DNA of 64,000 nt from Akkermansiaceae bacterium (lineage in GTDB: Bacteria > Verrucomicrobiota > Verrucomicrobiia > Verrucomicrobiales > Akkermansiaceae), in contig CAIXKE010000014.1 in NCBI GenBank assembly GCA_903919975.1, positions 124,001-188,000 of the forward strand. Reading direction: 5' to 3'. Both the position numbers and the translations under genes were made by a program. The notes beneath the pieces are model-generated. The model had not been told where the DNA came from. It saw nothing but the letters and a program-made list of their open reading frames with translations, and made no database searches. The stretch's first letter is position 1. Each line of letters starts with the position of its first letter. Below, one piece after another: positions 16,642 through 23,600 of this stretch.

Positions 16642-17835
16642 TCAAAGCTCTCTCGGGTCAAAGGTGGCGGCGCGGATTTCATCGAAGATCGGAGTGCTCT
16701 CACGCTCGACGCAGGTGGCGGCGTAGAGGAAAAGCGCCGCAGACCAGGTCTGCCAATCGCGCCCGCTCGGCCTGCCGGTCTGCGCCTTGCACCACTCGTT
16801 GAATCCCCACTCCGCTTCATTCTCATGCCAGGGTTTTACCAACTCGGCGAGGGCCGCCAACTTGCGGCGGGCCAGTTGGAAACGTCCCGCAGCCACCAAG
16901 GCGGCGATGTAGAACCCACAGATGAACGGCCACACCCCGCCGTTGTGGTAATCGCCCGGTCGGTTGTATTCGTCGTAGCGCGGCCGCCAGTCCGGATGTT
17001 CCGGTAGGATGAAGGGGAATAGATTGGGGGGGAGATCAACCGCCAAATCTCCGGTGCGCCGCATCGCCTTGCACTCGGTCTCCACCCACGCGATCAAGCG
17101 TCGGCTGCGGCTCGGCGAGCCGACGCCCGTTAGAATCGCCAGACTGTTTCCTAATAAATCAAAACGATGGCTTTGAAACAGCTTGTAGGAATACAGGGTG
17201 TAATACGGCTTGTGGGCGGAGACGAGTCCTTCATGGACATGCGGGTTCTTCCGTTTTCCAGAGACCTCGAAGCGGTTCATCAGGTCGCGCAGGATCCGTG
17301 CCTGCCCGTATTGGCGGAACTGGACAAGATAGGCATAGACAATCGCGTTCACATACAAGCCGAAGCCCATCACATACTGCTCATCGCGCCAGTCGCTGGT
17401 GGGAAGTTGGGCGACCATGACCATGTCGTCGGGACTCTGGTATTCCATCCACGTGAGGGCATTCCGCGCCGCTTGTTCCAGGAAATCGAGTTCTCCAGTG
17501 GTGCTGCGGTAGGCTCCGAGCCCGAAGAGAAACAAGGGCGTGCTGTCGCTCGCCCCGCGGTCACCTGGGTCGTGCGCCAGCGATGGAATATGGCCGCGCA
17601 CCGTCTGGTTTTTCGCTAGAGCCTCGAGGGTGCGGCGCAAAGCGTTCATGAGGCGGGGTTCTCCGCTGACGCAATAACCGAGCGCGGCGATCATCAGATC
17701 GCGGGTGTAGGGTTCCGGGTAGCCCCAACCGGCGGTGCGCGGCAAGCCGTGGTAAGGACCGCTTGCATTGTGCAGCAACACTTGAATGGCAGCCTCCTTA
17801 GCTTGCTCGATCCGTGATTGGCTCTGGTGGTTCAT
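16642..17835 (-). CDS. GH100/GH63-like glycoside hydrolase
   Basis: 397 aa from ATG 17835 (MNHQSQSRIEQAKEAAIQVL), the first start clear of the upstream glycosyltransferase. It has the (alpha/alpha)6-barrel pattern of neutral invertase and glycogen-debranching type hydrolases: GYPEPYTRDLMIAALGYCVS, HDPGDRGASDSTPLFLFGLG, EYNRPGDYHNGGVWPFICGF, and WHENEAEWGFNEW followed by DWQTWSAALFLYA. The Asp/Glu residues in TRD, SDST and NEAEWGF are candidates for catalysis. It follows the GT4 gene by 31 bp on the same strand, so it likely processes the glycoside that gene makes. Whether the substrate is sucrose-like, glucosylglycerate-like or another is not visible. Confidence 0.8.
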   Translation of the reverse strand: MNHQSQSRIEQAKEAAIQVLLHNASGPYHGLPRTAGWGYPEPYTRDLMIAALGYCVSGEPRLMNALRRTLEALAKNQTVRGHIPSLAHDPGDRGASDSTPLFLFGLGAYRSTTGELDFLEQAARNALTWMEYQSPDDMVMVAQLPTSDWRDEQYVMGFGLYVNAIVYAYLVQFRQYGQARILRDLMNRFEVSGKRKNPHVHEGLVSAHKPYYTLYSYKLFQSHRFDLLGNSLAILTGVGSPSRSRRLIAWVETECKAMRRTGDLAVDLPPNLFPFILPEHPDWRPRYDEYNRPGDYHNGGVWPFICGFYIAALVAAGRFQLARRKLAALAELVKPWHENEAEWGFNEWCKAQTGRPSGRDWQTWSAALFLYAATCVERESTPIFDEIRAATFDPREL

Positions 17836-17866
17836 GAAGACGATTTCCTGTGATGGATTGGATTGC

Positions 17867-19009
17867 CTAGTGAATGTCGAGACGGGCTGAAATGAGATCC
17901 ACGAAACGTTTGGCGACATACCGATAGTCGAAGAGTTCGACGACGCGCTTGCGGCCGGCTTCGCCCATGCTCTGCCGGAGGGCGGGATCCCGCATGAGGC
18001 GCAGCAAATGCTCGGCAATATCCGGCACGGATGCCCGGTAATCCGCGGTCCGCAGAAACGGAAGCGTGATGCGGCGTGGTTCGTCGAATCCATGGTCCCG
18101 CCCCAGCACCGTCTCGCTGATCTTGATCTCCTGGGCCACTCCGGCAAGCAGCGCGGTCTCGCCATGGACCATCGTATCCAAAAAGGCCATCGCATCGATC
18201 GCGATCACCGGTTTGCCGCAAGCATTTGCCTCCACTTGAATCATGCCGAATCCCTCCAATCGTGAAGGAGCCGCGTAGATGTCGCAGGCTGCCAGCAAAT
18301 AGGGCATGAAATTGCGTGAAACAATGTTGGAGGTGTAAACGACGTTCTTGTCGATCCCGAGGTGATGGGCCAACTGGAGATCTTCCATGTTCTGACTCAT
18401 GGTCCGCGGCTGCGGCCAGACTTTGCAGACATACTTCCAATCCGGCGCTTCCTGATCGATCAACGCGAGGGCCTGCATGACTTCCTGCGCGCCTTTGGAA
18501 GTCGCGTCACCGCCGACTGTTAGAATCATGATCTGGTCGTCAGCCACGCCCAAAGCCTCGCGGATCGCGAGCACTTTCGGATCGTTGCGGTCACGCGGCA
18601 TGAAGGCTCCGGTGTCACAGCCGACGGGAAGCACCTCGATGATATCCGCGTTGATGCCGTCACGGATATAGGTGTCTCTGACCCAGTTAGAAGTGACAAG
18701 GATGAGTGGCAGGGAATTCAGGATATCTTGGTAGGCGGCCACATAGCCATCGGCCACGAACCACGGGACGGGCCTCATTCCACAGCGGATAGGATGCAGC
18801 ACCAAATGGGGAGAGTGCCCCCAAAAACCGATCCCCACGACGACGTCCGGTTCAAACCACCGGTAATACCACTCCTTTTCCTGTGGAGACTCGAAATGCG
18901 CGGCGTGCACGTCCACGCCCAGTTCGCGCAGCCCGCGGCACAGGAGATCGCCTTGGGTTGCTAGGCCTGCGGGGGAGGGTGGATAATCGTAAAGGGCTAG
19001 GACTTTCAT
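17867..19009 (-). CDS. family GT4 glycosyltransferase
   Basis: 380 aa. N-terminal Rossmann fold begins MKVLALYDYPPSPAGLATQG with the Gly-rich acceptor-domain loop; the C-terminal GT-B domain has ILTVGGDATSKGAQEVMQAL, ACDIYAAPSRLEGFGMIQVE (the EX7E motif, nucleotide-sugar binding) and ANACGKPVIAIDAM. It overlaps the PIG-L gene by ATGA at its 5' end, so the two are translationally coupled. A GT4 enzyme paired with a PIG-L deacetylase resembles the logic of bacillithiol or glucosaminyl-conjugate synthesis, but the sequence does not establish the product. Cytoplasmic; no signal peptide or membrane segment. Confidence 0.9.
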   Translation of the reverse strand: MKVLALYDYPPSPAGLATQGDLLCRGLRELGVDVHAAHFESPQEKEWYYRWFEPDVVVGIGFWGHSPHLVLHPIRCGMRPVPWFVADGYVAAYQDILNSLPLILVTSNWVRDTYIRDGINADIIEVLPVGCDTGAFMPRDRNDPKVLAIREALGVADDQIMILTVGGDATSKGAQEVMQALALIDQEAPDWKYVCKVWPQPRTMSQNMEDLQLAHHLGIDKNVVYTSNIVSRNFMPYLLAACDIYAAPSRLEGFGMIQVEANACGKPVIAIDAMAFLDTMVHGETALLAGVAQEIKISETVLGRDHGFDEPRRITLPFLRTADYRASVPDIAEHLLRLMRDPALRQSMGEAGRKRVVELFDYRYVAKRFVDLISARLDIH

Positions 19010-19686
19010 GGTGGCACTTTGGTGGTTTCAAGGAAATCGACAGCGGCGCGGGGAGAGCGAAAGATCCGGAAACCCTCTTCGCGGGGCGTGCAGCGGGCTT
19101 CCCAACTGGTTTCGGAAAATCCATAGAGTTCGGTGATCAGGCGGCGCTTCTCGCACCAAACGCCATCGTCCAGACCAAGGCGCAGATCCGCTCCGTCAAT
19201 GACGCGCGGAAGATGGGCTCCTCCCCCATCTTCGTAGGCGAACAACCAGAGTGCATCGGTTTGGACGAGCCCGTTTTTCCATAATTCCACGATAGCCCGG
19301 CAACATTCCTCGTGGCGGCGATGCTGAGTGTATTCTCCGCGGGGCCCGTGGGTGATCACCAGATCGAATTGCCTACCATGCAACAAGCTCTGGACGGTCT
19401 GACACAGCGTTTCGTGATCCAGAGGTTCCTGATCAGGCCCGTCGTCAAGGTCCGCCATCTCACCATCACTACCCAGAAACTCCAGCACGCGCCGGAATTT
19501 TGGAGCGCGATCAGGATCGCTTGCTCGGCACAGGGTCACGATCCACCAGCGCCATTCTAGGTGTGAAAGGATCAATCCTCCACTCCATAAAATCTCGTCG
19601 TCCGGATGAGCGACAACCACTGCGGCACGCGTCCTGTCACTGGGCGTCCCGGCAGTGGGCGTCCCGATAGAAATCGAGCGGGCCAT
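19006..19686 (-). CDS. PIG-L family deacetylase
   Basis: 226 aa. The Zn-binding motif AHPDDEILWSGG (~residues 26-37) and the distant ITHGPRGEYTQHRRHEECC (~120-138), giving the third His ligand (H-x2-H-type), define the PIG-L/LmbE deacetylase family, which removes acetyl groups from N-acetylglucosaminyl conjugates. It is the first gene of a three-gene minus-strand operon with a GT4 glycosyltransferase (ATGA overlap) and a glycoside hydrolase. The order deacetylase, glycosyltransferase, hydrolase suggests synthesis and trimming of a small amino-sugar conjugate. Substrate unknown. Confidence 0.9.
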   Translation of the reverse strand: MARSISIGTPTAGTPSDRTRAAVVVAHPDDEILWSGGLILSHLEWRWWIVTLCRASDPDRAPKFRRVLEFLGSDGEMADLDDGPDQEPLDHETLCQTVQSLLHGRQFDLVITHGPRGEYTQHRRHEECCRAIVELWKNGLVQTDALWLFAYEDGGGAHLPRVIDGADLRLGLDDGVWCEKRRLITELYGFSETSWEARCTPREEGFRIFRSPRAAVDFLETTKVPP

Positions 19687-20084
19687 GATCGTTTGCCTGA
19701 TGGAAAATCAGGGAGTCATAACAATGCCACAGTTTCAGCCATGCAACAACTTCAATCCTGCGGATTTCCGTGCCGGGTATCCATTCGCTCTGCGGAGCGA
19801 GCGAGTCACTTTGACCATGGTCGCTCACATCGGGTCAATAAAGGACGACCCATAAAAATGAAAAACCCCGTTCTCACGTGGAGAACGGGGTATTCAGAGA
19901 AAAGTCAAAGGGCAATTGCCGTCGGACCTCGGCTATCGCGCGTCAATGCGCCTGATCGACCGGTGCGGAAACCCAGCGAATCGAATGCCCGCAATCAAAT
20001 AGGAACGATTTTCGTCGTCGTATGAGTCAGCATGTTCTTCTTCTTGGATTAAAAATCCTCGCCCGAAACATATCAAAGTGACCA
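19687..20084. other. 398-bp intergenic region with one terminator
   Basis: Between the PIG-L operon and the last integron cassette. Apart from the hairpin at 19866-19890 I see no supported gene. Short frames of 60-80 codons on both strands here have no family resemblance and contradict one another. No attC-like AAC...GTT palindrome was found left of 20085, so the end of the cassette array is not defined. Confidence 0.5.
19866..19890 (-). terminator. intrinsic terminator
   Basis: Perfect 10-bp stem ccccgttctc / gagaacgggg with loop acgtg, preceded on the plus strand by aaaatgaaaaa, which becomes a T-rich tract on the minus strand. It would end transcription leaving the integron cassettes before the PIG-L operon. 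Confidence 0.85.
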
Positions 20085-20315
20085 TCAGACTTTAAAGCGG
20101 AAATATAGCGTTGATACCGCTGGCGGAACGTCAAGGGACAACTGCGAAGCCTTGGGAGGAAGTTCAAATCGCGGAGATAAACAACTCATCCACGTATAAG
20201 GATGAAACTCAAGAACGCTGCAATTCATGATGAACGCGCCCAGGCAACGGGCGAACTTCCCTCCGTCGGGTGGACTCGTTGCGCCTCCAAAGGTCGATGT
20301 GGGTTTATTCTTCAT
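20085..20315 (-). CDS. integron cassette gene, hypothetical 76 aa
   Basis: The ATG (20313-20315) lies nine bases beyond the distal GTT of the attC-like site at 20325-20412, the position expected for a cassette gene start. Product MKNKPTSTFGGATSPPDGGK... contains two Cys and no recognised motif. No attC-like site is visible after its stop, so it may be the last, degraded cassette or only a remnant. Confidence 0.45.
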   Translation of the reverse strand: MKNKPTSTFGGATSPPDGGKFARCLGAFIMNCSVLEFHPYTWMSCLSPRFELPPKASQLSLDVPPAVSTLYFRFKV

Positions 20316-20324
20316 TATCTAGCG

Positions 20325-20412
20325 AACGTCAAAAGTGATGACAACCCCGTCAAGGAGATGCCTTCGGAATGAGATTGAGGAGCTTATGAGGGGTTGTCAT
20401 CCACGAATTGTT
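20325..20412 (-). repeat. attC-like integron recombination site (a)
   Basis: On the minus strand: AACAATTCGTGG at one end and TTTTGACGTT at the other, with a perfect 12-bp inner stem gatgacaacccc (20337-20348) / ggggttgtcatc (20390-20401) on the plus strand. 88 nt, imperfect palindrome ending AAC...GTT, as in attC sites. It follows the gene at 20437-20949 and precedes the one at 20085-20315. Confidence 0.8.
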
Positions 20413-20436
20413 CTGCCTCTTCTTTTCATTGGCGTC

Positions 20437-20949
20437 TCACGAGCGCGAATCCGCAAAGCATACATAGCCAGTCTGTCTCTCGATACTGATCGTATGGCTT
20501 CCGTTGCGCAGACGGCCGATCAGATAGACCCCCGGACCCGGTTGGAACTTCGCAGGAACAAGGCTGTCAAGCGAACTCAAATCGGGGCGTGATGACTCGC
20601 TCCATTCGTAATGATAGTCTGCGGGCCACTCCTTACGCTTCTCGTCATGAAAGCGTTTCAGTCCCGCAATCAATTCATCGGTGCCGCTCGGTTCAACATG
20701 GTAAACATCGATACTGCCGCCATCGCCATGCCAGCCACCATACGAACTCGCTGTGAAACCAGAGATCACCCGGATATTCGGTGCGAGGTGCTTCATGCTC
20801 TGCGACAGTTCCTCCGCAGAAAATTCTCTCGTCTCGACAGTCGACGCTGAGCCGCTGGACAGATTCCATACCAAGAGCAGCCACAGAGTGAGTCCGAGTG
20901 CAAAGACGGTGGTAACACTCCAAATGGCGATCTTGATGGGCCGTTTCAT
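20437..20949 (-). CDS. integron cassette gene, membrane-anchored hypothetical
   Basis: 170 aa from ATG 20949 (MKRPIKIAIWSVTTVFALGL), which lies directly after the distal end of attC-like site b (GTTCTGCAAGAAATG). One N-terminal transmembrane helix (residues ~8-27) is followed by an extracytoplasmic domain rich in Ser, Gly, His and Trp (ASSYGGWHGDGGSIDVYHVE). No family recognised. The longer open frame starting at 21039 reads through the attC site and is rejected. Confidence 0.75.
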   Translation of the reverse strand: MKRPIKIAIWSVTTVFALGLTLWLLLVWNLSSGSASTVETREFSAEELSQSMKHLAPNIRVISGFTASSYGGWHGDGGSIDVYHVEPSGTDELIAGLKRFHDEKRKEWPADYHYEWSESSRPDLSSLDSLVPAKFQPGPGVYLIGRLRNGSHTISIERQTGYVCFADSRS

Positions 20950-20958
20950 TTCTTGCAG

Positions 20959-21047
20959 AACGTTTGATGTGCGCCCACCGGCGCGATTGAAAGGAAAATG
21001 ATTTGAATTTGAAAAGCATATGGCCGGTTGGTGCGCCACGACTTGTT
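20959..21047 (-). repeat. attC-like integron recombination site (b)
   Basis: Minus strand runs AACAAGTCGTGGCGCACC ... GGTGGGCGCACATCAAACGTT. 89 nt. The arms gtgcgcccaccgg (20969-20981) and ccggttggtgcgccac (21024-21039) pair with unpaired extra bases, as attC extrahelical bases do. Confidence 0.8.
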
Positions 21048-21060
21048 CTCTCTCTTCGTT

Positions 21061-21492
21061 TCATTTTGCGAGTTCGACCTGTATTGACGCGTTCCGGAAG
21101 GTCACACCGGAACTCGTGAAATCAACCTTCCAGTTATCCTCCATCTTCCCATCCGTCAAAACGACACCCTTGTCTTGATCGGTGTGGATGTAATGGAAAC
21201 CAAATGGCGAGGAGTAAATCCCTATTGGGCTGAATGCCGACTTCCTCCCAAACGCCACCCCAAACCAGTCGTATCGATCTGTCGGCTCATCCAGTTGGAT
21301 GTAGTATGAACCTGACGGGAACGGTTTGAGTAGCTTCGCGCGCGCTGGCTTGCCATTGATCGTAGCCGTGAGCGTATAATCGTCTGAAGCAATCAAGGGA
21401 CGGGCGTAGAAAACAATCCCGGCAGCGGTGGCCATCACGAGAAGAAACGCGATGACTCCCGCTCTCATAATTGTGTGCGCTGGATTCTTCAT
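21061..21492 (-). CDS. integron cassette gene, membrane-anchored hypothetical
   Basis: 143 aa. ATG 21492 follows attC-like site c with the leader GTTCTCTCAAGAAATG. The N-terminus (MRAGVIAFLLVMATAAGIVF) is a single membrane anchor or uncleaved signal; the rest (YTLTATINGKPARAKLLKPF; SGSYYIQLDEPTDRYDW; VVLTDGKMEDNWKVDFTSSG) looks like a beta-rich periplasmic domain. No family recognised. The stop lies 14 bases from the proximal AAC of site b. Confidence 0.75.
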   Translation of the reverse strand: MKNPAHTIMRAGVIAFLLVMATAAGIVFYARPLIASDDYTLTATINGKPARAKLLKPFPSGSYYIQLDEPTDRYDWFGVAFGRKSAFSPIGIYSSPFGFHYIHTDQDKGVVLTDGKMEDNWKVDFTSSGVTFRNASIQVELAK

Positions 21493-21502
21493 TTCTTGAG
21501 AG

Positions 21503-21582
21503 AACGTCTAGCTCATCCACGGCGGAGAGGGAAGCCCGAATTCAAACTGGACGCTTATCGCCGTTGGATGAAGCGTCTTGTT
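21503..21582 (-). repeat. attC-like integron recombination site (c)
   Basis: Minus strand runs AACAAGACGCTTCATCCAAC ... GTGGATGAGCTAGACGTT. 80 nt. TTCATCC-AACGGCG on one arm pairs with CGCCGT-GGATGAG on the other with one extra base, the best attC match of the four. Confidence 0.85.
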
Positions 21583-22051
21583 CTCTCTCTTTATTTCTTC
21601 TGATGGTGGTGTTGGCTCCGATCAAGTAAGCTGCAGAAGCAACGATGCTCGCCAGCAAGATTGGACTTGAGCCTTCGTCTTCGAGCCAGACGCAAAGACC
21701 TGCAATAACCAACCACGCAATCGCAGGAATCAGCCATGTAGGTCTCTTGCCTTGTCTAACTGATAAAAACGGGGCTACCTCAACTCCCGTCTTGGGTGTC
21801 TTCGAATCAGCATCTCTCAAAGCTGCTGTGGCAGCTTGAATAGCCTTCTCGTAAGCAGCGCGGATCATATCTTCAGGGTTCGCAGTCCTCCTGATCTCGT
21901 AGAGGGATATAAATTCAGCACAAACAGTGGCATCTCCTCCCTGCTTGGAAACCTGCTCAGGGTAATCCTCCACTGCTGCCAAGGAGCCATGCCTAAGAAG
22001 ACACTTCGCAAGCATAGGAACCAAATCTGATTGAGAAACTGAATAAGCCAT
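21542..22051 (-). CDS. integron cassette gene, hypothetical membrane protein
   Basis: 169 aa from ATG 22051 (MAYSVSQSDLVPMLAKCLLR), 22 bp after the previous gene's stop; an open frame reaching upstream to 22270 overlaps that gene and is rejected. Cytosolic helical N-terminal half, then two adjacent hydrophobic segments (TWLIPAIAWLVIAGLCVWL and ILLASIVASAAYLIGA), a helical hairpin in the membrane, and a charged tail (RRNKEREQDASS). The final ~14 codons and stop lie inside attC-like site c. It shares one cassette with the 324-aa gene upstream and may work with it. Confidence 0.7.
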   Translation of the reverse strand: MAYSVSQSDLVPMLAKCLLRHGSLAAVEDYPEQVSKQGGDATVCAEFISLYEIRRTANPEDMIRAAYEKAIQAATAALRDADSKTPKTGVEVAPFLSVRQGKRPTWLIPAIAWLVIAGLCVWLEDEGSSPILLASIVASAAYLIGANTTIRRNKEREQDASSNGDKRPV

Positions 22052-22073
22052 AGATATTATACTCTTGTTTGTT

Positions 22074-23048
22074 CTATTCGTCGCACTTTTCGATTGCGGA
22101 ATCGAGGGTCGAACGCTCTCGATCAGCCTTAGATCCACTAGTTTCGCCTTCTGCCTTCCTCCGTCGGCCTGCGAAGAATGGTAGGTAGAACGCAACTCCC
22201 TGCCCCACACCCCATGCCATCCCTTCAGCCTGAGCCGTTGCTCCGATACTCTCTGGCAGAGTGCCACCAAGCGGCAGTCTCCTGCGGTGATCTTGCCGGA
22301 TCTGTTCTGAATAGCCGAATGCGGGAAGGAAAGTTGGTGAAAAGATGGAAGAAGCTAAAATTCCTCCAGAAGCATAAAATGCCATCTCTAACTTTAGCAA
22401 GAAGGTGCCTTTTTCTGATACAGGTCGGATCGGATCATAAACTTCGTTCTGAATCCTCCTAATATCCTGAACGAAGTCATCCCGTGACATTCCGACACCA
22501 GAGCGATCCTCTGAAAAACTTATCTCGGGCATACTCTGGATGGCATTACCGCGTAGATGCACGCAAATCGCAACGACAGTTGATAGGCTGTAGCCAACAA
22601 GTGTGCGTTTAAAAAACAACTTCACATCTCTTTCTGGCTTAATCGTTCTTTCCTGTAGTCTGAATTGTTTACATAAAATGCCAAATTTCTTTCGGGATAG
22701 AAAGTAGATCACAGCCAAATCAATCAAAATAACTGTGAAACAATACACATGTGCCTGCCAGGGATATGACTCTTGTGACATCAGCCATTTGAATGCAAAT
22801 AACATACGAACTAGTGTGGCAATACACATGAGTGTAATAGATACATATCTGGCAGATTGCCGTAATTGGACTAGGGCAATGGACAAAATTATCACCAAGA
22901 TCAAAATTAGTCCGAATACTGAGAGTGGCAACTTCGGGTTAAGTCCTAACCATTGGAGTGACAATCCCAATAGCTGGGCGATAGCGGCAAACTGCTGAAA
23001 CAGATTCCAGAGTGCAATTACGTAAATTAATTTAGGTTTGGTATTCAT
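22074..23048 (-). CDS. integron cassette gene, multi-pass membrane protein
   Basis: 324 aa. ATG 23048 lies after attC-like site d, which is followed by the same leader (GTTCTCTCAAGAAAT). At least four hydrophobic segments in the N-terminal half (IYVIALWNLFQQFAAIAQLL; FGLILILVIILSIALVQL; ITLMCIATLVRMLFAFKWL; YCFTVILIDLAVIYFLS), then a segment LVGYSLSTVVAICVHL and a soluble part with two more weakly hydrophobic stretches. The region is AT-richer than the flanking chromosome. Function unknown. Confidence 0.7.
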   Translation of the reverse strand: MNTKPKLIYVIALWNLFQQFAAIAQLLGLSLQWLGLNPKLPLSVFGLILILVIILSIALVQLRQSARYVSITLMCIATLVRMLFAFKWLMSQESYPWQAHVYCFTVILIDLAVIYFLSRKKFGILCKQFRLQERTIKPERDVKLFFKRTLVGYSLSTVVAICVHLRGNAIQSMPEISFSEDRSGVGMSRDDFVQDIRRIQNEVYDPIRPVSEKGTFLLKLEMAFYASGGILASSIFSPTFLPAFGYSEQIRQDHRRRLPLGGTLPESIGATAQAEGMAWGVGQGVAFYLPFFAGRRRKAEGETSGSKADRERSTLDSAIEKCDE

Positions 23049-23069
23049 TTACCTGCTATTTCTTGAGAG

Positions 23070-23152
23070 AACGAATCAAGTGGTGGCACCGCCGCCACGG
23101 ATGCCCGAAAACACTAACGACTTTCCCGGCGGTTGACCACCCACGCCTTGTT
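23070..23152 (-). repeat. attC-like integron recombination site (d)
   Basis: Minus strand runs AACAAGGCGTGGGTGGTCAA ... CACCACTTGATTCGTT. 83 nt; CAACCGCCG on one arm pairs with CGGCGGTG on the other. The least symmetric of the four sites but with the same AACAAG start and GTTCTCTCAAGAAAT continuation. Confidence 0.7.
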
Positions 23153-23187
23153 CGGCTGGGGGTTGATGCCGGAAACACAAAACGAAA

Positions 23188-23376
23188 ATGAAACACGTAA
23201 TTGCACAACTGGAAATCCACCTCGACGTGATGACCACGAACGAGCCAATCAACCGCGCCGAAGGAAAAACGGAGCAAGCCGATCTGGAGGCCGTCACCGC
23301 CTCTGAAATCCGGCAGGCTCTCGCGATCCTGAAAGCCGTCGATAATGGCCCGATCTGGCCGGCGCCGACAGCCTGA
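23188..23376 (+). CDS. hypothetical 62-aa protein, reverse-oriented cassette gene
   Basis: MKHVIAQLEIHLDVMTTNEP INRAEG, then EQADLEAVTASEIRQALAIL, a compact amphipathic helical protein with no Cys. It lies between the first attC-like site and the integrase gene, on the strand opposite to all other cassette genes. The coding character is good (helical periodicity, no low complexity), but no family was recognised. If real it is a cassette gene in reverse orientation, or it sits in the attI-proximal segment. Confidence 0.5.
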   Translation: MKHVIAQLEIHLDVMTTNEPINRAEGKTEQADLEAVTASEIRQALAILKAVDNGPIWPAPTA

Positions 23377-23600
23377 TGGCCCACGGCGGGGGAGGTCCGA
23401 TCCCTTCTCTGCCGAACAGTTTTATTGAGCCGCGCGCTGTGTTTGTCCTGCAAATGCGGCACGCTGTATAATACCGACAAATGCGGCATGGAAAGACGTA
23501 ATTCTGGATTGTCCGAACACCGGATTAATTTCTATCACCCCAAGGCGGATCGGCAAGGTAAATCTGGATGAGCGAACAGGCAGGAGGCTAGAAAAATAGC

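Noticed and set aside
19637-19828. 63-aa minus-strand ORF overlapping the PIG-L start
   Set aside because: It overlaps the deacetylase start in another frame and has no recognisable motif.
22051-22270. N-terminal extension of the 169-aa cassette protein
   Set aside because: It overlaps the preceding membrane-protein gene in another frame; ATG 22051 lies 22 bp past that gene's stop.
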